Below, in pieces: positions 1 through 6,989 of a DNA stretch of 58,255 nucleotides (within the stretch, counting starts at the first letter, position 1; each line of letters starts with the position of its first letter). Location of the stretch: assembly GCA_902780585.1 (NCBI GenBank), contig CACZGA010000004.1, positions 1-58,255 of the forward strand, read 5' to 3'. Origin of the DNA: an uncultured Erysipelotrichaceae bacterium. GTDB taxonomy: Bacteria; Bacillota_I; Bacilli_A; RF39; UBA660. The notes below the pieces were generated by a model. The model was not told where the DNA came from. It did no database searches and was given only the letters and a program-made list of their open reading frames with translations. The translations under genes were made by a program, and so were the position numbers.

Positions 1-527
1 TATAAACGAGATGTCATGTACTCTGGAGGACAAGCCTGCAATTCACAAAGCAGACTTATCAACTCCGAATACTTGAAGCATCCTTTATCTTCATGATGCT
101 GTTCAGTGTCATTCAACAGAGCCTTGAGAGTCTGGTCAATCCAAATCTTATTCTCAGAAAATGACTTGAATTGGCTCTGTGAAAGAGCTTTTACTGCATC
201 CTTCATTGCATTGAATGAGGAAACATTGAAATTACCACGAGTCTTATCCTTGCGAACATATACAATATGTCCACAATTGTCGGCATACTCAATATCATCG
301 AGATGTCTGATAAGATTTTCTTCACATGCCCTCATACGTCTTTCTAAAGATGCAATGAGAATTGGAGAATATGCTCCAATGAGATCTAGAGAATAACCTA
401 CAGATCTCTGACGTGCTGCATCGAGATCAAAATCGGAACCATGTTGCTGCTTATTGCAGTAGTTGATTCCAATCTGACACATCATCTGGATACCATTTTC
501 AGTCACTTCGAAACTAGTATTCTTCAT
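1..527 (-). CDS. hypothetical protein, C-terminus beyond window edge
   Basis: Read on the minus strand, an open frame begins at an ATG at 527-525 and runs off the left edge without a stop, giving at least 175 residues. The N-terminus reads MKNTSFEVTENGIQMMCQIG. The protein is mixed alpha-helical with several Cys and no membrane segment. It uses standard codons with no internal TAG and is clearly richer in G+C than the late genes on the right. I do not recognise the family. The orientation matches the three minus-strand genes at 2331-4058, so it probably belongs to the same early arm, but 1.8 kb without an intact gene lies between them. Confidence 0.7.
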   Translation of the reverse strand, partial: MKNTSFEVTENGIQMMCQIGINYCNKQQHGSDFDLDAARQRSVGYSLDLIGAYSPILIASLERRMRACEENLIRHLDDIEYADNCGHIVYVRKDKTRGNFNVSSFNAMKDAVKALSQSQFKSFSENKIWIDQTLKALLNDTEQHHEDKGCFKYSELISLLCELQACPPEYMTSRL

Positions 528-687
528 ATTGCTAAGTTTGACTACAGAATAGATGCTGTAGTACCATCAGAACGCATGATAATGCACACGAAACATACCC
601 TCATATTGATGGCGAGTCACAACCCCTCCGACTGTGGACTAGGGAAAATTCTACTATTATTCGAATTTTACGATTTGTGTTTTACAC

Positions 688-1140
688 CTAAAACTTAGCA
701 TTGCGTAGGATCACAAGGTCTTTAATTCCCGCTTTACTATTAACTAAGAAACTGGCGTCCTCAACATCTTGGAAATCCAATCTTTCTATTATAGAACCGT
801 TGATTCTAATACTTGAAAGGATATTTTATATTGAGTTTTTTGTTTAAAACCTTCCAGTTTTACGGATAGTGTATCTCCGACAGAGCTATCTTGAATTGAT
901 TTTACCAATGAATCTTTCCCAAGGTAATAGGCTATTTCGTCCTACTCATAGTTGCCCTCTCCAATATTTTATGTCTTATCGGCAACCCCCAAGACTTGCT
1001 GCATCGGCTGAGTTATGACCAAATGCTGTTACCATTTCACAACTCTTTCGATTGTGGAACACACCCATATTTCTATAGGTAGATAACATACGGACAGTTT
1101 TAAAGATACTGCATCTACTACTCTCATACTATGTAAAGTA
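688..1140 (-). pseudogene. possible broken gene with several frame changes
   Basis: Minus-strand translation gives protein-like stretches in successive frames. One (about 1089-985) contains STYRNMGVFHNRKSCEMVTA. A second (about 965-800) contains DSLVKSIQDSSVGDTL. A third (about 800-688) contains RLDFQDVEDASFLVNSKAG and ends at a TAG. The first frame change coincides with a run of five G, where removing one base restores the next frame. The next lies near 800. One TAA also interrupts the middle stretch. This could be a decayed gene, a sequence with homopolymer errors, or partly chance openness. No function is assigned. Confidence 0.35.
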
Positions 1141-1845
1141 CTCCTTTCAACCCTTGCTCTTGCGGATACAGAGGATGCCTCCTCTTACAAGTTGTTTACT
1201 CGTTTCATTTCTATACTTTCCTTGCGGTACTCGTATAGTCTGCGTATTACAGCAGAACAACCGTATTTTCATACGAGAGTGGACAACACTCTTGCTTTTT
1301 ACTTTAAACATTTTAGTGAAATGAGTTAAGCCCATTACTCTTAAATACTTAAAGACCCAATGAATGAATGATGTGGTTGTCCTTGTATATCTTAGTACCT
1401 TTTGAGTACCTTAGATATCTACACCATTCTGTTTTCAGCTGCCAAGCTTACTTACTTCTATTGATTTTATTTATCCTACTATTTCTAACTAAGTTGCCAC
1501 ACTTAGTATTCTCTTGGCAGAGAATATAGGATATTACCAACAGATTATCTACTCTCTTAAGTTGGCGACTTTCGGAAGTAGAATTATACTATATGTTGTC
1601 TTCCTTACGGAACAAGTTGACATTGGATGGATGCCAACGTATACTTCATTTAGTTCTGCCCGAACCTACTACAAAGTATACTTATATAGTATAGCTTTCT
1701 TATGACCACTGATTACTCAGTAGGCAAGTGGACAATACCACTCACTTTATAGCATCGCTGCTTTATTCTCAAAGACAAGAAGCCTGCCTTCCATCACCAT
1801 TCTATACATAAATGTATAGCCGACTACTTTGGACATGTCGGGTGT
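1140..1845 (-). ncRNA. candidate large structured RNA rich in tetraloop hairpins
   Basis: No convincing protein frame covers this stretch, but the minus strand is packed with short perfect hairpins. Examples: 1820-1841 (CCGAC/GTCGG), 1802-1819 (CTATACAT/ATGTATAG), 1727-1742 (AGTGG/CCACT), 1708-1721 (ACTGA-GTAA-TCAGT), about 1597-1614 (TTCC-GTAA-GGAA), 1508-1525 (ATTCTCT-GCCA-AGAGAAT), 1262-1275 (CGTAT-GAAA-ATACG), 1211-1238 (CTATAC/GTATAG enclosing CC-GCAA-GG) and 1170-1185 (AGAGGA-GGCA-TCCTCT). Four loops are of the GNRA class (GTAA twice, GAAA, GCAA), as seen in group I/II introns and in large phage-associated RNAs such as GOLLD and ROOL. I could not fit it to any of these, so the class is open. 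Confidence 0.35.
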
Positions 1846-1869
1846 AGGTTTAAAGACATAGTATTTTAA

Positions 1870-2330
1870 CGGGATTTTTAAAAATCTTATTAAGTTATAC
1901 TAATTTATTTTTTTAAAAATCTAAAAACTATATTTTGCTCTTAAATTTATAGTTGAAATTTCAACTTCAAAATTGAACTTAAGAACGCAGCCAACTTTTT
2001 GGGTTGTTGAGTTTTGAATTGTTTAGGTATTGGTGGCGAATTTGGCTGCACCAAAGAGCATATCTCTAACACAAATATTTTACGTGAAACATTAGCTCCA
2101 ATGCGTGAAACATACACCTAACTTGAGTTATGAAGAAAGAAACCCTATATTCTCACGAACTTAGGGTTTCTTTATTACATTATTCACAATTCTATAATTG
2201 AATCCTACTTTCTCAAGCAGGAAGTATCCAGACTGCCCAATTTGACTTTCAGAGAGTCCGAATACAGAGAGCAGATGATTGTCAGAAAGGATGTGGGTTT
2301 TATCCCACACCCTTCCTAAGACAGTAATCA
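1870..2330. promoter_or_regulatory. AT-rich intergenic region with repeats
   Basis: No gene is seen here. The region holds a palindrome (GTTGAAATTTCAAC at 1952-1965), an inverted pair GCAGCCAA (1987-1994) / TTGGCTGC (2042-2049), and two direct copies of CGTGAAACAT (2083-2092 and 2104-2113). It also contains a bidirectional terminator at 2139-2174. The A/T-rich block around 1870-1950 is a plausible promoter area for the candidate RNA to its left. The two CGTGAAACAT copies start 21 bases apart and could be protein-binding sites. Function is inferred only from this layout. Confidence 0.4.
2139..2174. terminator. bidirectional rho-independent terminator
   Basis: A perfect 9-bp stem, GAAACCCTA at 2139-2147 pairing with TAGGGTTTC at 2162-2170, is flanked by T-rich sequence on the plus side and by a TTTC-type tail on the minus side. 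It lies downstream of the minus-strand gene that ends at 2331. Confidence 0.65.
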
Positions 2331-2867
2331 TCATGCGAACGTGAACACAGGCACCTTGCGAGTACGAGTACCCACAATCTGACCGTCACGGTTGTAACGT
2401 GCTGCGCGAACCTCGTTGATCTCAGCAACCTTCAAGGTCTTACCCTTGATAGCCTTCCAGACATCAAGGTCATTCGGACACTGATTGGCAGCATCATACA
2501 CATCGTGTACATCGTCCGTCTTGGCATAGGAAATAGTTCCAGTGGGAAGCATGTCCTCGCCATACTCTGCTACGGAACGGTCAAGAGCAGAGAAATACAG
2601 AGTCTTAGCACCGATAGTACCCTGAGCAGACTTGCAAGGTGCCACTACACCATACAATTCATTACCATTGAAGGTGTTCTTGAACAGACTCTTGTTGTCA
2701 GCAGGAATTGCCAACTCGTCTCCGATGGCAAACTGAGCTGCACCTGGGTCGCTCTTGGTTCTCTTACTAAGGCTGCTTTCAATAGCTGCACCACTGTTAC
2801 CTGTTCCCATTCTCTTCAGGGCGATCTCAACTGCACCCTGAGCATTCTTTACTTCATTTTGTGTCAT
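2331..2867 (-). CDS. hypothetical early protein
   Basis: A 178-aa protein starting MTQNEVKNAQGAVEIALKRM. It is soluble, with no membrane segment or signal peptide, and ends with a basic stretch (RTRKV) followed by PVFTFA. The stop is TGA. It has no internal TAG and its G+C content is visibly above that of the late region. It is the third gene of a minus-strand series reading left from the control region at 4059-4574, separated by 103 bases from the gene upstream. A short GTGGG/CCCAC hairpin at 2293-2308 lies just past its stop. I do not recognise the family. Confidence 0.8.
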   Translation of the reverse strand: MTQNEVKNAQGAVEIALKRMGTGNSGAAIESSLSKRTKSDPGAAQFAIGDELAIPADNKSLFKNTFNGNELYGVVAPCKSAQGTIGAKTLYFSALDRSVAEYGEDMLPTGTISYAKTDDVHDVYDAANQCPNDLDVWKAIKGKTLKVAEINEVRAARYNRDGQIVGTRTRKVPVFTFA

Positions 2868-2970
2868 TTTTTTTGAAGTTTTTAAAAAGTTAATAATTAA
2901 TGTTATTTACTACTGTAACGTCAGCACAAACGGGTCACTGTTTAACGCACAGTGACCGAAGCGTATATTT

Positions 2971-3435
2971 TTACTCCTCGTCTAAGGATTGTTCCTTTAC
3001 TATAGGATACTTCTCAAGCATCTTAGCCACAAAGGCATCGACCTCAGTCTTCTCTGTGGTCAAATTGAGCCAGTCAGCCATTGGCATAGATTCCTCATAC
3101 ACCTTACCAGAAGTCCACTCATCCTTCTCCTTGTCACGAGAGATTTCACACTTCTTAAAGGTGACACGATCCAGAATCAGAGAATATCCGACAGGAGTAT
3201 AAGCGAAATATTGACGCCAATACTCATTGAAGTTACCCCAACGAGGTGACATGTCCATCTCAGGCTTGATACCTTTAAAGGTAAGTCCAACGTTGATAGC
3301 AGACAGATCCTCATTCTTACCACCAGCAGCCAAATCATTCACAATACCTGTGAGATCAACCCCATCTTCTGAAAATAGAAGTTGCTTCAGTGCATTTAAG
3401 GTCATTGCACTAATCTCGACCATACCCTGTTTCAT
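2971..3435 (-). CDS. hypothetical early protein
   Basis: A 154-aa acidic protein starting MKQGMVEISAMTLNALKQLL and ending QSLDEE, with a TAA stop. It contains aromatic-rich segments (about residues 64-85: RWGNFNEYWRQYFAYTPVGY) suggestive of a compact globular fold. No catalytic motif, membrane segment or cysteine cluster is visible. It is the middle gene of the three small minus-strand genes, with the same higher-G+C composition and standard code. Function unknown. Confidence 0.8.
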   Translation of the reverse strand: MKQGMVEISAMTLNALKQLLFSEDGVDLTGIVNDLAAGGKNEDLSAINVGLTFKGIKPEMDMSPRWGNFNEYWRQYFAYTPVGYSLILDRVTFKKCEISRDKEKDEWTSGKVYEESMPMADWLNLTTEKTEVDAFVAKMLEKYPIVKEQSLDEE

Positions 3436-3585
3436 ATTGTTTAATTGTTTAAGTTTGTTTATTCAGTTTGTAGTCTTTAAACCACCACAGAAAAACAATA
3501 TATACATACTGCTCTGCTGTAGACATTAGCAGGCAATACATATGGCTACGTTTTACCTATTGCCAGGCAGACCTGGCAAAAAAAT

Positions 3586-3607
3586 AGCCACCCGAATGGG
3601 TGGCTAA
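3586..3607 (-). terminator. rho-independent terminator after 3630-4058 gene
   Basis: On the minus strand TAGCCACCC-ATTC-GGGTGGCTA is followed by seven T. The 9-bp stem lies 22 bases past the stop of the gene at 3630-4058. A second perfect stem, TGCCAGG/CCTGGCA at 3562-3579, follows it. Confidence 0.8.
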
Positions 3608-3629
3608 AATCGAGAGAGAGTGGTGCGGT

Positions 3630-4058
3630 CTATTTCGTAACCACACCATAACGACCGTGAAAACCGTTGACACGACCGACAACGTGAGTCAAATTAAATT
3701 TGTAGCCGTTGTTTTTCAGGGCATCAAGCACATCATCATAGGTTGCACCCTCTTCAACAATGCCAGGTCGAGGAGTGAGGTTCCCATCATCTGTCACGAT
3801 AGCAGCTTTTCCAGAGAGAGCAGAGAGAGCCACAGCCTGCCCGTCGACATCGACGACAGGGTAAATCTGTTGCTGACCTTTTCGGTCGGTGTAGGTACCC
3901 TTAAAGAGAGCAATCTTCTTAGCGTTACCGCTACCAGTAGTTTTTACTTCGTGCTGTCCCGACGTAATGTCGAGCAAAGAACTACGGCGGTCTTTTTGTT
4001 TCAAAACGAGTCCGCTAAACTCGTTTGCCGTCATTGGCTGTAATCCATTCGTTGTCAT
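3630..4058 (-). CDS. hypothetical early protein ending in TAG
   Basis: A 142-aa protein starting MTTNGLQPMTANEFSGLVLK, first gene left of the divergent control region. It is basic, with Gly/Asn-rich turns and no membrane segment; the C-terminus reads VNGFHGRYGVVTK. Its stop codon is TAG (minus strand, 3632-3630), and a strong terminator stands directly after it, so TAG is very probably a true stop here. This contrasts with the right arm, where TAG is a sense codon. If TAG were read as Gln, translation would continue through the terminator stem. Function unknown. Confidence 0.8.
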   Translation of the reverse strand: MTTNGLQPMTANEFSGLVLKQKDRRSSLLDITSGQHEVKTTGSGNAKKIALFKGTYTDRKGQQQIYPVVDVDGQAVALSALSGKAAIVTDDGNLTPRPGIVEEGATYDDVLDALKNNGYKFNLTHVVGRVNGFHGRYGVVTK

Positions 4059-4574
4059 AAACGTAAAGATTTAATTGTGAATAATGTGGTCGGTGGCGCG
4101 AACCCCGCGAGTGTGAGGATACCCTCATACCTATTGGTATGTACAAGTTCTACGAATTGACTACGTTTTCCCAACGGGGAGCCCAGGGGGCTACCCGTTA
4201 GGGTGCCCCGTCACCTCCACAATTTTCAACAAAAAAATTTTTACAAAAAATTTCTAAAAAAATTTTTATTTCAAAAATTTTTCAAATAGAAGTGGAGGGG
4301 GGGGGGATCATAAAATACTTTTAAAAAATAAAAAATTTTAAAAAATTTTTATATTGGAGTATAACTCGAATGGGAAAATTCGAAGAATTTGCCCTTAAGT
4401 ATAGTTAATCTTAGGTATAGTAATAAGTATAGTTAGACGAAAAATGGTGCTCAAGTTTGATAATCCTATGTTCAAAGTAAAAAATTTTTACATAATTTCC
4501 TGCTCAACATCCGAAATTTGGTGCTTATCGAAAATAAATTTTGGAAAATGATTTTAGAAAAATAAATTAGAATT
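4059..4574. promoter_or_regulatory. divergent control region, possible origin
   Basis: This 516-base gap separates the minus-strand early genes from the plus-strand genes and probably holds both promoters. Near the minus gene are consecutive hairpins: GAGG-ATAC-CCTC at 4115-4126, CATACC-TATT-GGTATG at 4126-4141, and ACGGGG (4174-4179) / CCCCGT (4206-4211). They would lie in the 5' leader of the gene at 3630-4058. Then come CCTCCAC (4214-4220) and its complement GTGGAGG (4292-4298) around an A/T-only stretch, and a run of ten G at 4297-4306. Near the plus gene are three spaced copies of a GTATAGT element (4397-4407, 4414-4421, 4425-4435). Origin or operator roles are inference. Confidence 0.5.
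4397..4435 (+). repeat. three iteron-like GTATAGT repeats
   Basis: AAGTATAGTTA occurs at 4397-4407 and 4425-4435 with a shorter GGTATAGT at 4414-4421 between them, on one strand with starts about 11-17 bases apart. They lie about 140 bases upstream of the winged-helix gene at 4575, a natural candidate to bind them. Confidence 0.45.
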
Positions 4575-5303
4575 ATGAAACAACATATAGAATTGCCATC
4601 AGAAAAAGAAAATTCTGAATTAACTCCTAAGGATAAGCTAATATATTTAGCATTAAAAAGCTTTGAAAACAGTGAAACACATGATTGCTTTCCTTCCTTA
4701 GCTAAAATTTCAGAAAGATGTGGAGCTTCAGAACCTACAATTAGAAAATCTCTAAAGTTATTAGAATCTGAAGGATATATTAAAATAGAAGAGATAAATA
4801 AAAGAAAAAAGAGATATACATTTAGTCCTTATAAAAAATTTGAATGTTTCTCATATGATTTTTTATATAATAATGATTTAACCTTTACAGAAAAATCTTA
4901 TTTAGCGGCTTCTCAAGAATTCATGTTAAGTAAAGAAACAGGAAAAGGAAAGATAGAATATTCTAGTTATGAATTGTCTGATAAAATCAATATGCCTCCA
5001 TCCACTATAAGAAAATGTGAAAATTCATTAATAGCTAAGAATTACATGGAAATAGTTTATCAAGCCAAAAAAGATTTAGTAAATAATAATCATAAAGGTA
5101 CTAAGTATTATTTATTTGCTGAATATAATAAGGCTGTTTGTGATGCAATTATATCTCATGAAAATAGATTAACCACAGTAGAAGAGAAGATGGATAATTG
5201 GGAGAAAAAATATGAAGATAAATGTAAAGAAGCAGAAAATTATAAAAACGCTTATTTGCAATTAGCTAATAAGATTCAAGAAGAAAATAAAATAATAATG
5301 TAA
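4575..5303 (+). CDS. winged-helix DNA-binding protein, early regulator or replication initiator
   Basis: A 242-aa protein. Residues about 18-80 form a classic winged helix-turn-helix of the GntR/DnaD-like sort: a helix reading KDKLIYLALKSF, then CFPSLAKISERCGASEPTIR as the helix-turn-helix and KSLKLLESEGYIKIEE leading into the wing. A second similar unit follows (ELSDKINMPPSTIRKCENSL, about 137-156), so the protein has two wHTH units, as in Rep-type initiators and some phage regulators. Residues 195-240 form a charged coiled coil. The stop is TAA and there is no internal TAG. It is the first plus-strand gene after the control region with three short repeats. A replication or transcription role is inference. 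Confidence 0.75.
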   Translation: MKQHIELPSEKENSELTPKDKLIYLALKSFENSETHDCFPSLAKISERCGASEPTIRKSLKLLESEGYIKIEEINKRKKRYTFSPYKKFECFSYDFLYNNDLTFTEKSYLAASQEFMLSKETGKGKIEYSSYELSDKINMPPSTIRKCENSLIAKNYMEIVYQAKKDLVNNNHKGTKYYLFAEYNKAVCDAIISHENRLTTVEEKMDNWEKKYEDKCKEAENYKNAYLQLANKIQEENKIIM

Positions 5304-5305
5304 TT

Positions 5306-5866
5306 ATGTTATACTTAATTAAAGAATATGGTAAAAATAATAAAGAATATTTAAAAATAGGAAAAGCACATGATGTAAATAAAAGAATACAACAGTATAA
5401 TACTAATTGTGCTGAATTTGAATTAATAGATACTTTTGAAGGAAGTCTTCCAGAAGAAAGCTTATTACATTCTTTTTTAGAAAAATATAAAATAAGAGGA
5501 GAATGGATGGAATATAATAATGAAATACTTTTATTATGGAAATTATACAAAGAAATAAGACCTAAAATAAAAGAAAGCATACTAGCAACCGGAGAATTTG
5601 TTGAGGAAGAACTTTATAATTCTCAAATAAATTATTATCAAAATAAGATAGAAGAAGTACAAAATGAAATAAAATACTTAAAAGAAGATTGTTTACACAA
5701 ACTAGAACAATTAGAAAATAGAACTTCTAATTTTTCTGAACTATATAACGAAAGTACCAATTTAATTCAATTCATACTTAAAATAATTCCTTTAAACTAT
5801 AGAACTCAAATATTTGAAAAGTTTAAAGGAAAATTACAATATTTTAAATTTAAAGAGGAAATTTAA
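5306..5866 (+). CDS. GIY-YIG-like (T5orf172/MUG113) protein
   Basis: A 186-aa protein starting two bases after the previous stop. The N-terminal ~75 residues match the T5orf172 / MUG113 branch of the GIY-YIG fold: LYLIKEYG near the start, YLKIGKAHDVNKRIQQY (about 20-36) and a conserved-style Glu and His in LPEESLLHSFLEKYKIRGEW. The remaining half is a coiled coil with a hydrophobic C-terminus. Such domains occur widely in phages as stand-alone or DNA-binding-fused proteins. Nuclease activity is possible but not shown. There is no internal TAG and the stop is TAA. Confidence 0.65.
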   Translation: MLYLIKEYGKNNKEYLKIGKAHDVNKRIQQYNTNCAEFELIDTFEGSLPEESLLHSFLEKYKIRGEWMEYNNEILLLWKLYKEIRPKIKESILATGEFVEEELYNSQINYYQNKIEEVQNEIKYLKEDCLHKLEQLENRTSNFSELYNESTNLIQFILKIIPLNYRTQIFEKFKGKLQYFKFKEEI

Positions 5867-5914
5867 CATTTTTTAAATTTGCTTTATGAAAATAAGTAAT
5901 ATATTTATATCGTT

Positions 5915-6280
5915 ATGAAACAAGAAGAATTATTAAAACAACTCATATCTGAGTTGATGTCAATGTCAGAATTGCATCAAGAATATCAAGATAATGATAC
6001 TCACTTTGCAATAGATTCTAAGAAAGAAGGTAATAAATTAACAATAGAAGTTACCTTAAAAGAAAACAAAGATAAGAAAGAATTTGAAAGTTGGTTAGAA
6101 ACAGTAGATGATGGACTATTCTCAGAAGTTTTAGAAGAATTACAAGAGAAAGAAGGACTAACAAATCTAAATGATCTTTATGAAGGTAAAGATTATAGGA
6201 AAGTAATTAGTAGAGTTAAATCTAAAACTAAAGAAATAGCTGCAAGAAAAATTAAAGAATTGCAGAAATTTATTAATTAA
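5915..6280 (+). CDS. hypothetical acidic/charged protein
   Basis: A 121-aa, highly charged, mostly helical protein starting MKQEELLKQLISELMSMSEL. Stop TAA, no internal TAG. It lies 48 bases after the GIY-YIG-like gene and 64 bases before the suppressor tRNA, so it may share a transcript with the tRNA. Family not recognised. Confidence 0.7.
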   Translation: MKQEELLKQLISELMSMSELHQEYQDNDTHFAIDSKKEGNKLTIEVTLKENKDKKEFESWLETVDDGLFSEVLEELQEKEGLTNLNDLYEGKDYRKVISRVKSKTKEIAARKIKELQKFIN

Positions 6281-6316
6281 TATCGGCCGATGATGATAGA
6301 TATTAATTAATTTTTA

Positions 6317-6340
6317 AAGATTAGAAAGGCATCTAATCTT
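6317..6340 (+). other. hairpin abutting the suppressor tRNA
   Basis: A perfect 8-bp inverted repeat, AAGATTAG (6317-6324) and CTAATCTT (6333-6340) with an 8-base loop, ends four bases before the tRNA. It could attenuate read-through into the tRNA, or position RNA processing at the tRNA 5' end. Confidence 0.6.
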
Positions 6341-6344
6341 ACTT

Positions 6345-6416
6345 TGGTTTATGGTGTAATGGTAGTCACAGGGGACTCTAAATCCTTTAGTCTGGGTTCG
6401 AATCCTAGTAGACCAA
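6345..6416 (+). tRNA. suppressor tRNA, anticodon CUA, probably Gln
   Basis: A full cloverleaf can be drawn. Acceptor TGGTTTA (6345-6351) pairs with TAGACCA (6409-6415). The D-arm has GTG/CAC. The anticodon stem GGGGA/TCCTT encloses the loop CTCTAAA with anticodon CTA. The T-arm is CTGGG-TTCGAAT-CCTAG, and the discriminator is A at 6416. The CCA end is not encoded. The CUA anticodon reads UAG. The weak U1-A72 first pair is a hallmark of bacterial tRNA-Gln, so Gln is the likely charge, which agrees with TAG falling in Gln-rich contexts downstream. Confidence 0.93.
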
Positions 6417-6418
6417 CT

Positions 6419-6757
6419 ATGGAAGTAACATTTAAATATAATAATAAAATTATTACTACTCCAAATTTAGAAAAGAAATTAAAGAGAATGAAACTTCAAT
6501 TATCTGATATAGAAATAATTGAAACTCCAATTAAAAAAGAAAAACCTTCTAATGATGGAATAGAAGATTATATGAAAGATAAAGAACAAGTTATAGTTCG
6601 TTCAACTAAAGATAATATTAGAAGAGTGTGTTATGTTTTAAAAGGAACAAGACCTCCAATTAAAAAGTTATTTGAAAAACAAAAGTGGAATGGTAAAACA
6701 GGAATAAAAGATTTTACCGATAAATATTTTATGACAATGTATTATGAAGAGAACTGA
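6419..6757 (+). CDS. hypothetical basic protein directly after the tRNA
   Basis: A 112-aa basic protein, starting MEVTFKYNNKIITTPNLEKK. An open frame continues upstream to 6344, but that part lies inside the tRNA, so the ATG at 6419, two bases past the tRNA 3' end, is the real start. It includes a stretch VIVRSTKDNIRRVCYVLKG and ends in TGA. No family recognised. Because it is so close to the tRNA, 3' processing of the tRNA would leave a leaderless or near-leaderless message. Confidence 0.65.
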   Translation: MEVTFKYNNKIITTPNLEKKLKRMKLQLSDIEIIETPIKKEKPSNDGIEDYMKDKEQVIVRSTKDNIRRVCYVLKGTRPPIKKLFEKQKWNGKTGIKDFTDKYFMTMYYEEN

Positions 6758-6905
6758 TTTATTTCGTTAGCTTTATGAAGCTAATATAGATGAGATTAAA
6801 GCAATAGAACAATTATCAATAGATAATAATATGCTAGATAATGGCTACTATCTTTGGTGGCACGATCAATTAAATAAACTTTCATTAGACTCTGATAGAG
6901 TCTAA
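6744..6905 (+). CDS. small hypothetical protein, first gene with in-frame TAG
   Basis: A 53-aa protein, readable only if the TAG at codon 9 is Gln: MKRTDLFR-Q-LYEANIDEIKA and on to a TAA at 6903-6905. It overlaps the previous gene by 14 bases. The continuation is protein-like (acidic helix followed by YYLWWHDQLNKL). It is the first TAG-containing gene after the suppressor tRNA. Function unknown. Confidence 0.6.
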
Positions 6906-6951
6906 TTTTTTCAAATTACTTTTTCATAACTTTCTTTTTTTTAAACAAAAA

Positions 6952-6986
6952 AGCCCGGTAGATTAATTTCTATCGGGCTAATTTTA
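6952..6986. terminator. bidirectional terminator between converging genes
   Basis: AGCCCGGTAGATT and ATTTCTATCGGGCT form a long stem at 6952-6979, with an A-run to the left and T-rich sequence to the right. It sits between the plus-strand gene ending at 6905 and the minus-strand gene ending at 6990, so it can stop transcription from both sides. Confidence 0.85.
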
Positions 6987-6989
6987 TAT

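Noticed and set aside
106-698. Plus-strand open frames at 106-396 and 441-698
   Set aside because: The first is the antisense shadow of the minus-strand gene at 1-527. The second only overlaps it partly and has no features.
1147-1335. Minus-strand 62-codon open frame
   Set aside because: It overlies several hairpins of the candidate structured RNA and has no protein-like domain pattern or neighbour spacing.
1140-1870. Group I or group II intron
   Set aside because: GNRA loops fit, but I could not find a proper domain V, the conserved group I core pairings or credible exon ends, so only a structured RNA is proposed.
2505-4043. Plus-strand open frames opposite the three early genes
   Set aside because: They are antisense to well-formed minus-strand genes with terminators behind them, and their composition is not protein-like.
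4085-4211. tRNA or riboswitch in the early leader
   Set aside because: A GTTCGCG-type loop is present, but no cloverleaf and no known riboswitch core can be drawn; described only as hairpins.
6344-6418. N-terminal extension of the gene at 6419 through the tRNA
   Set aside because: The bases form a complete tRNA cloverleaf; the protein from them is an accident of openness. ATG at 6419 is used.
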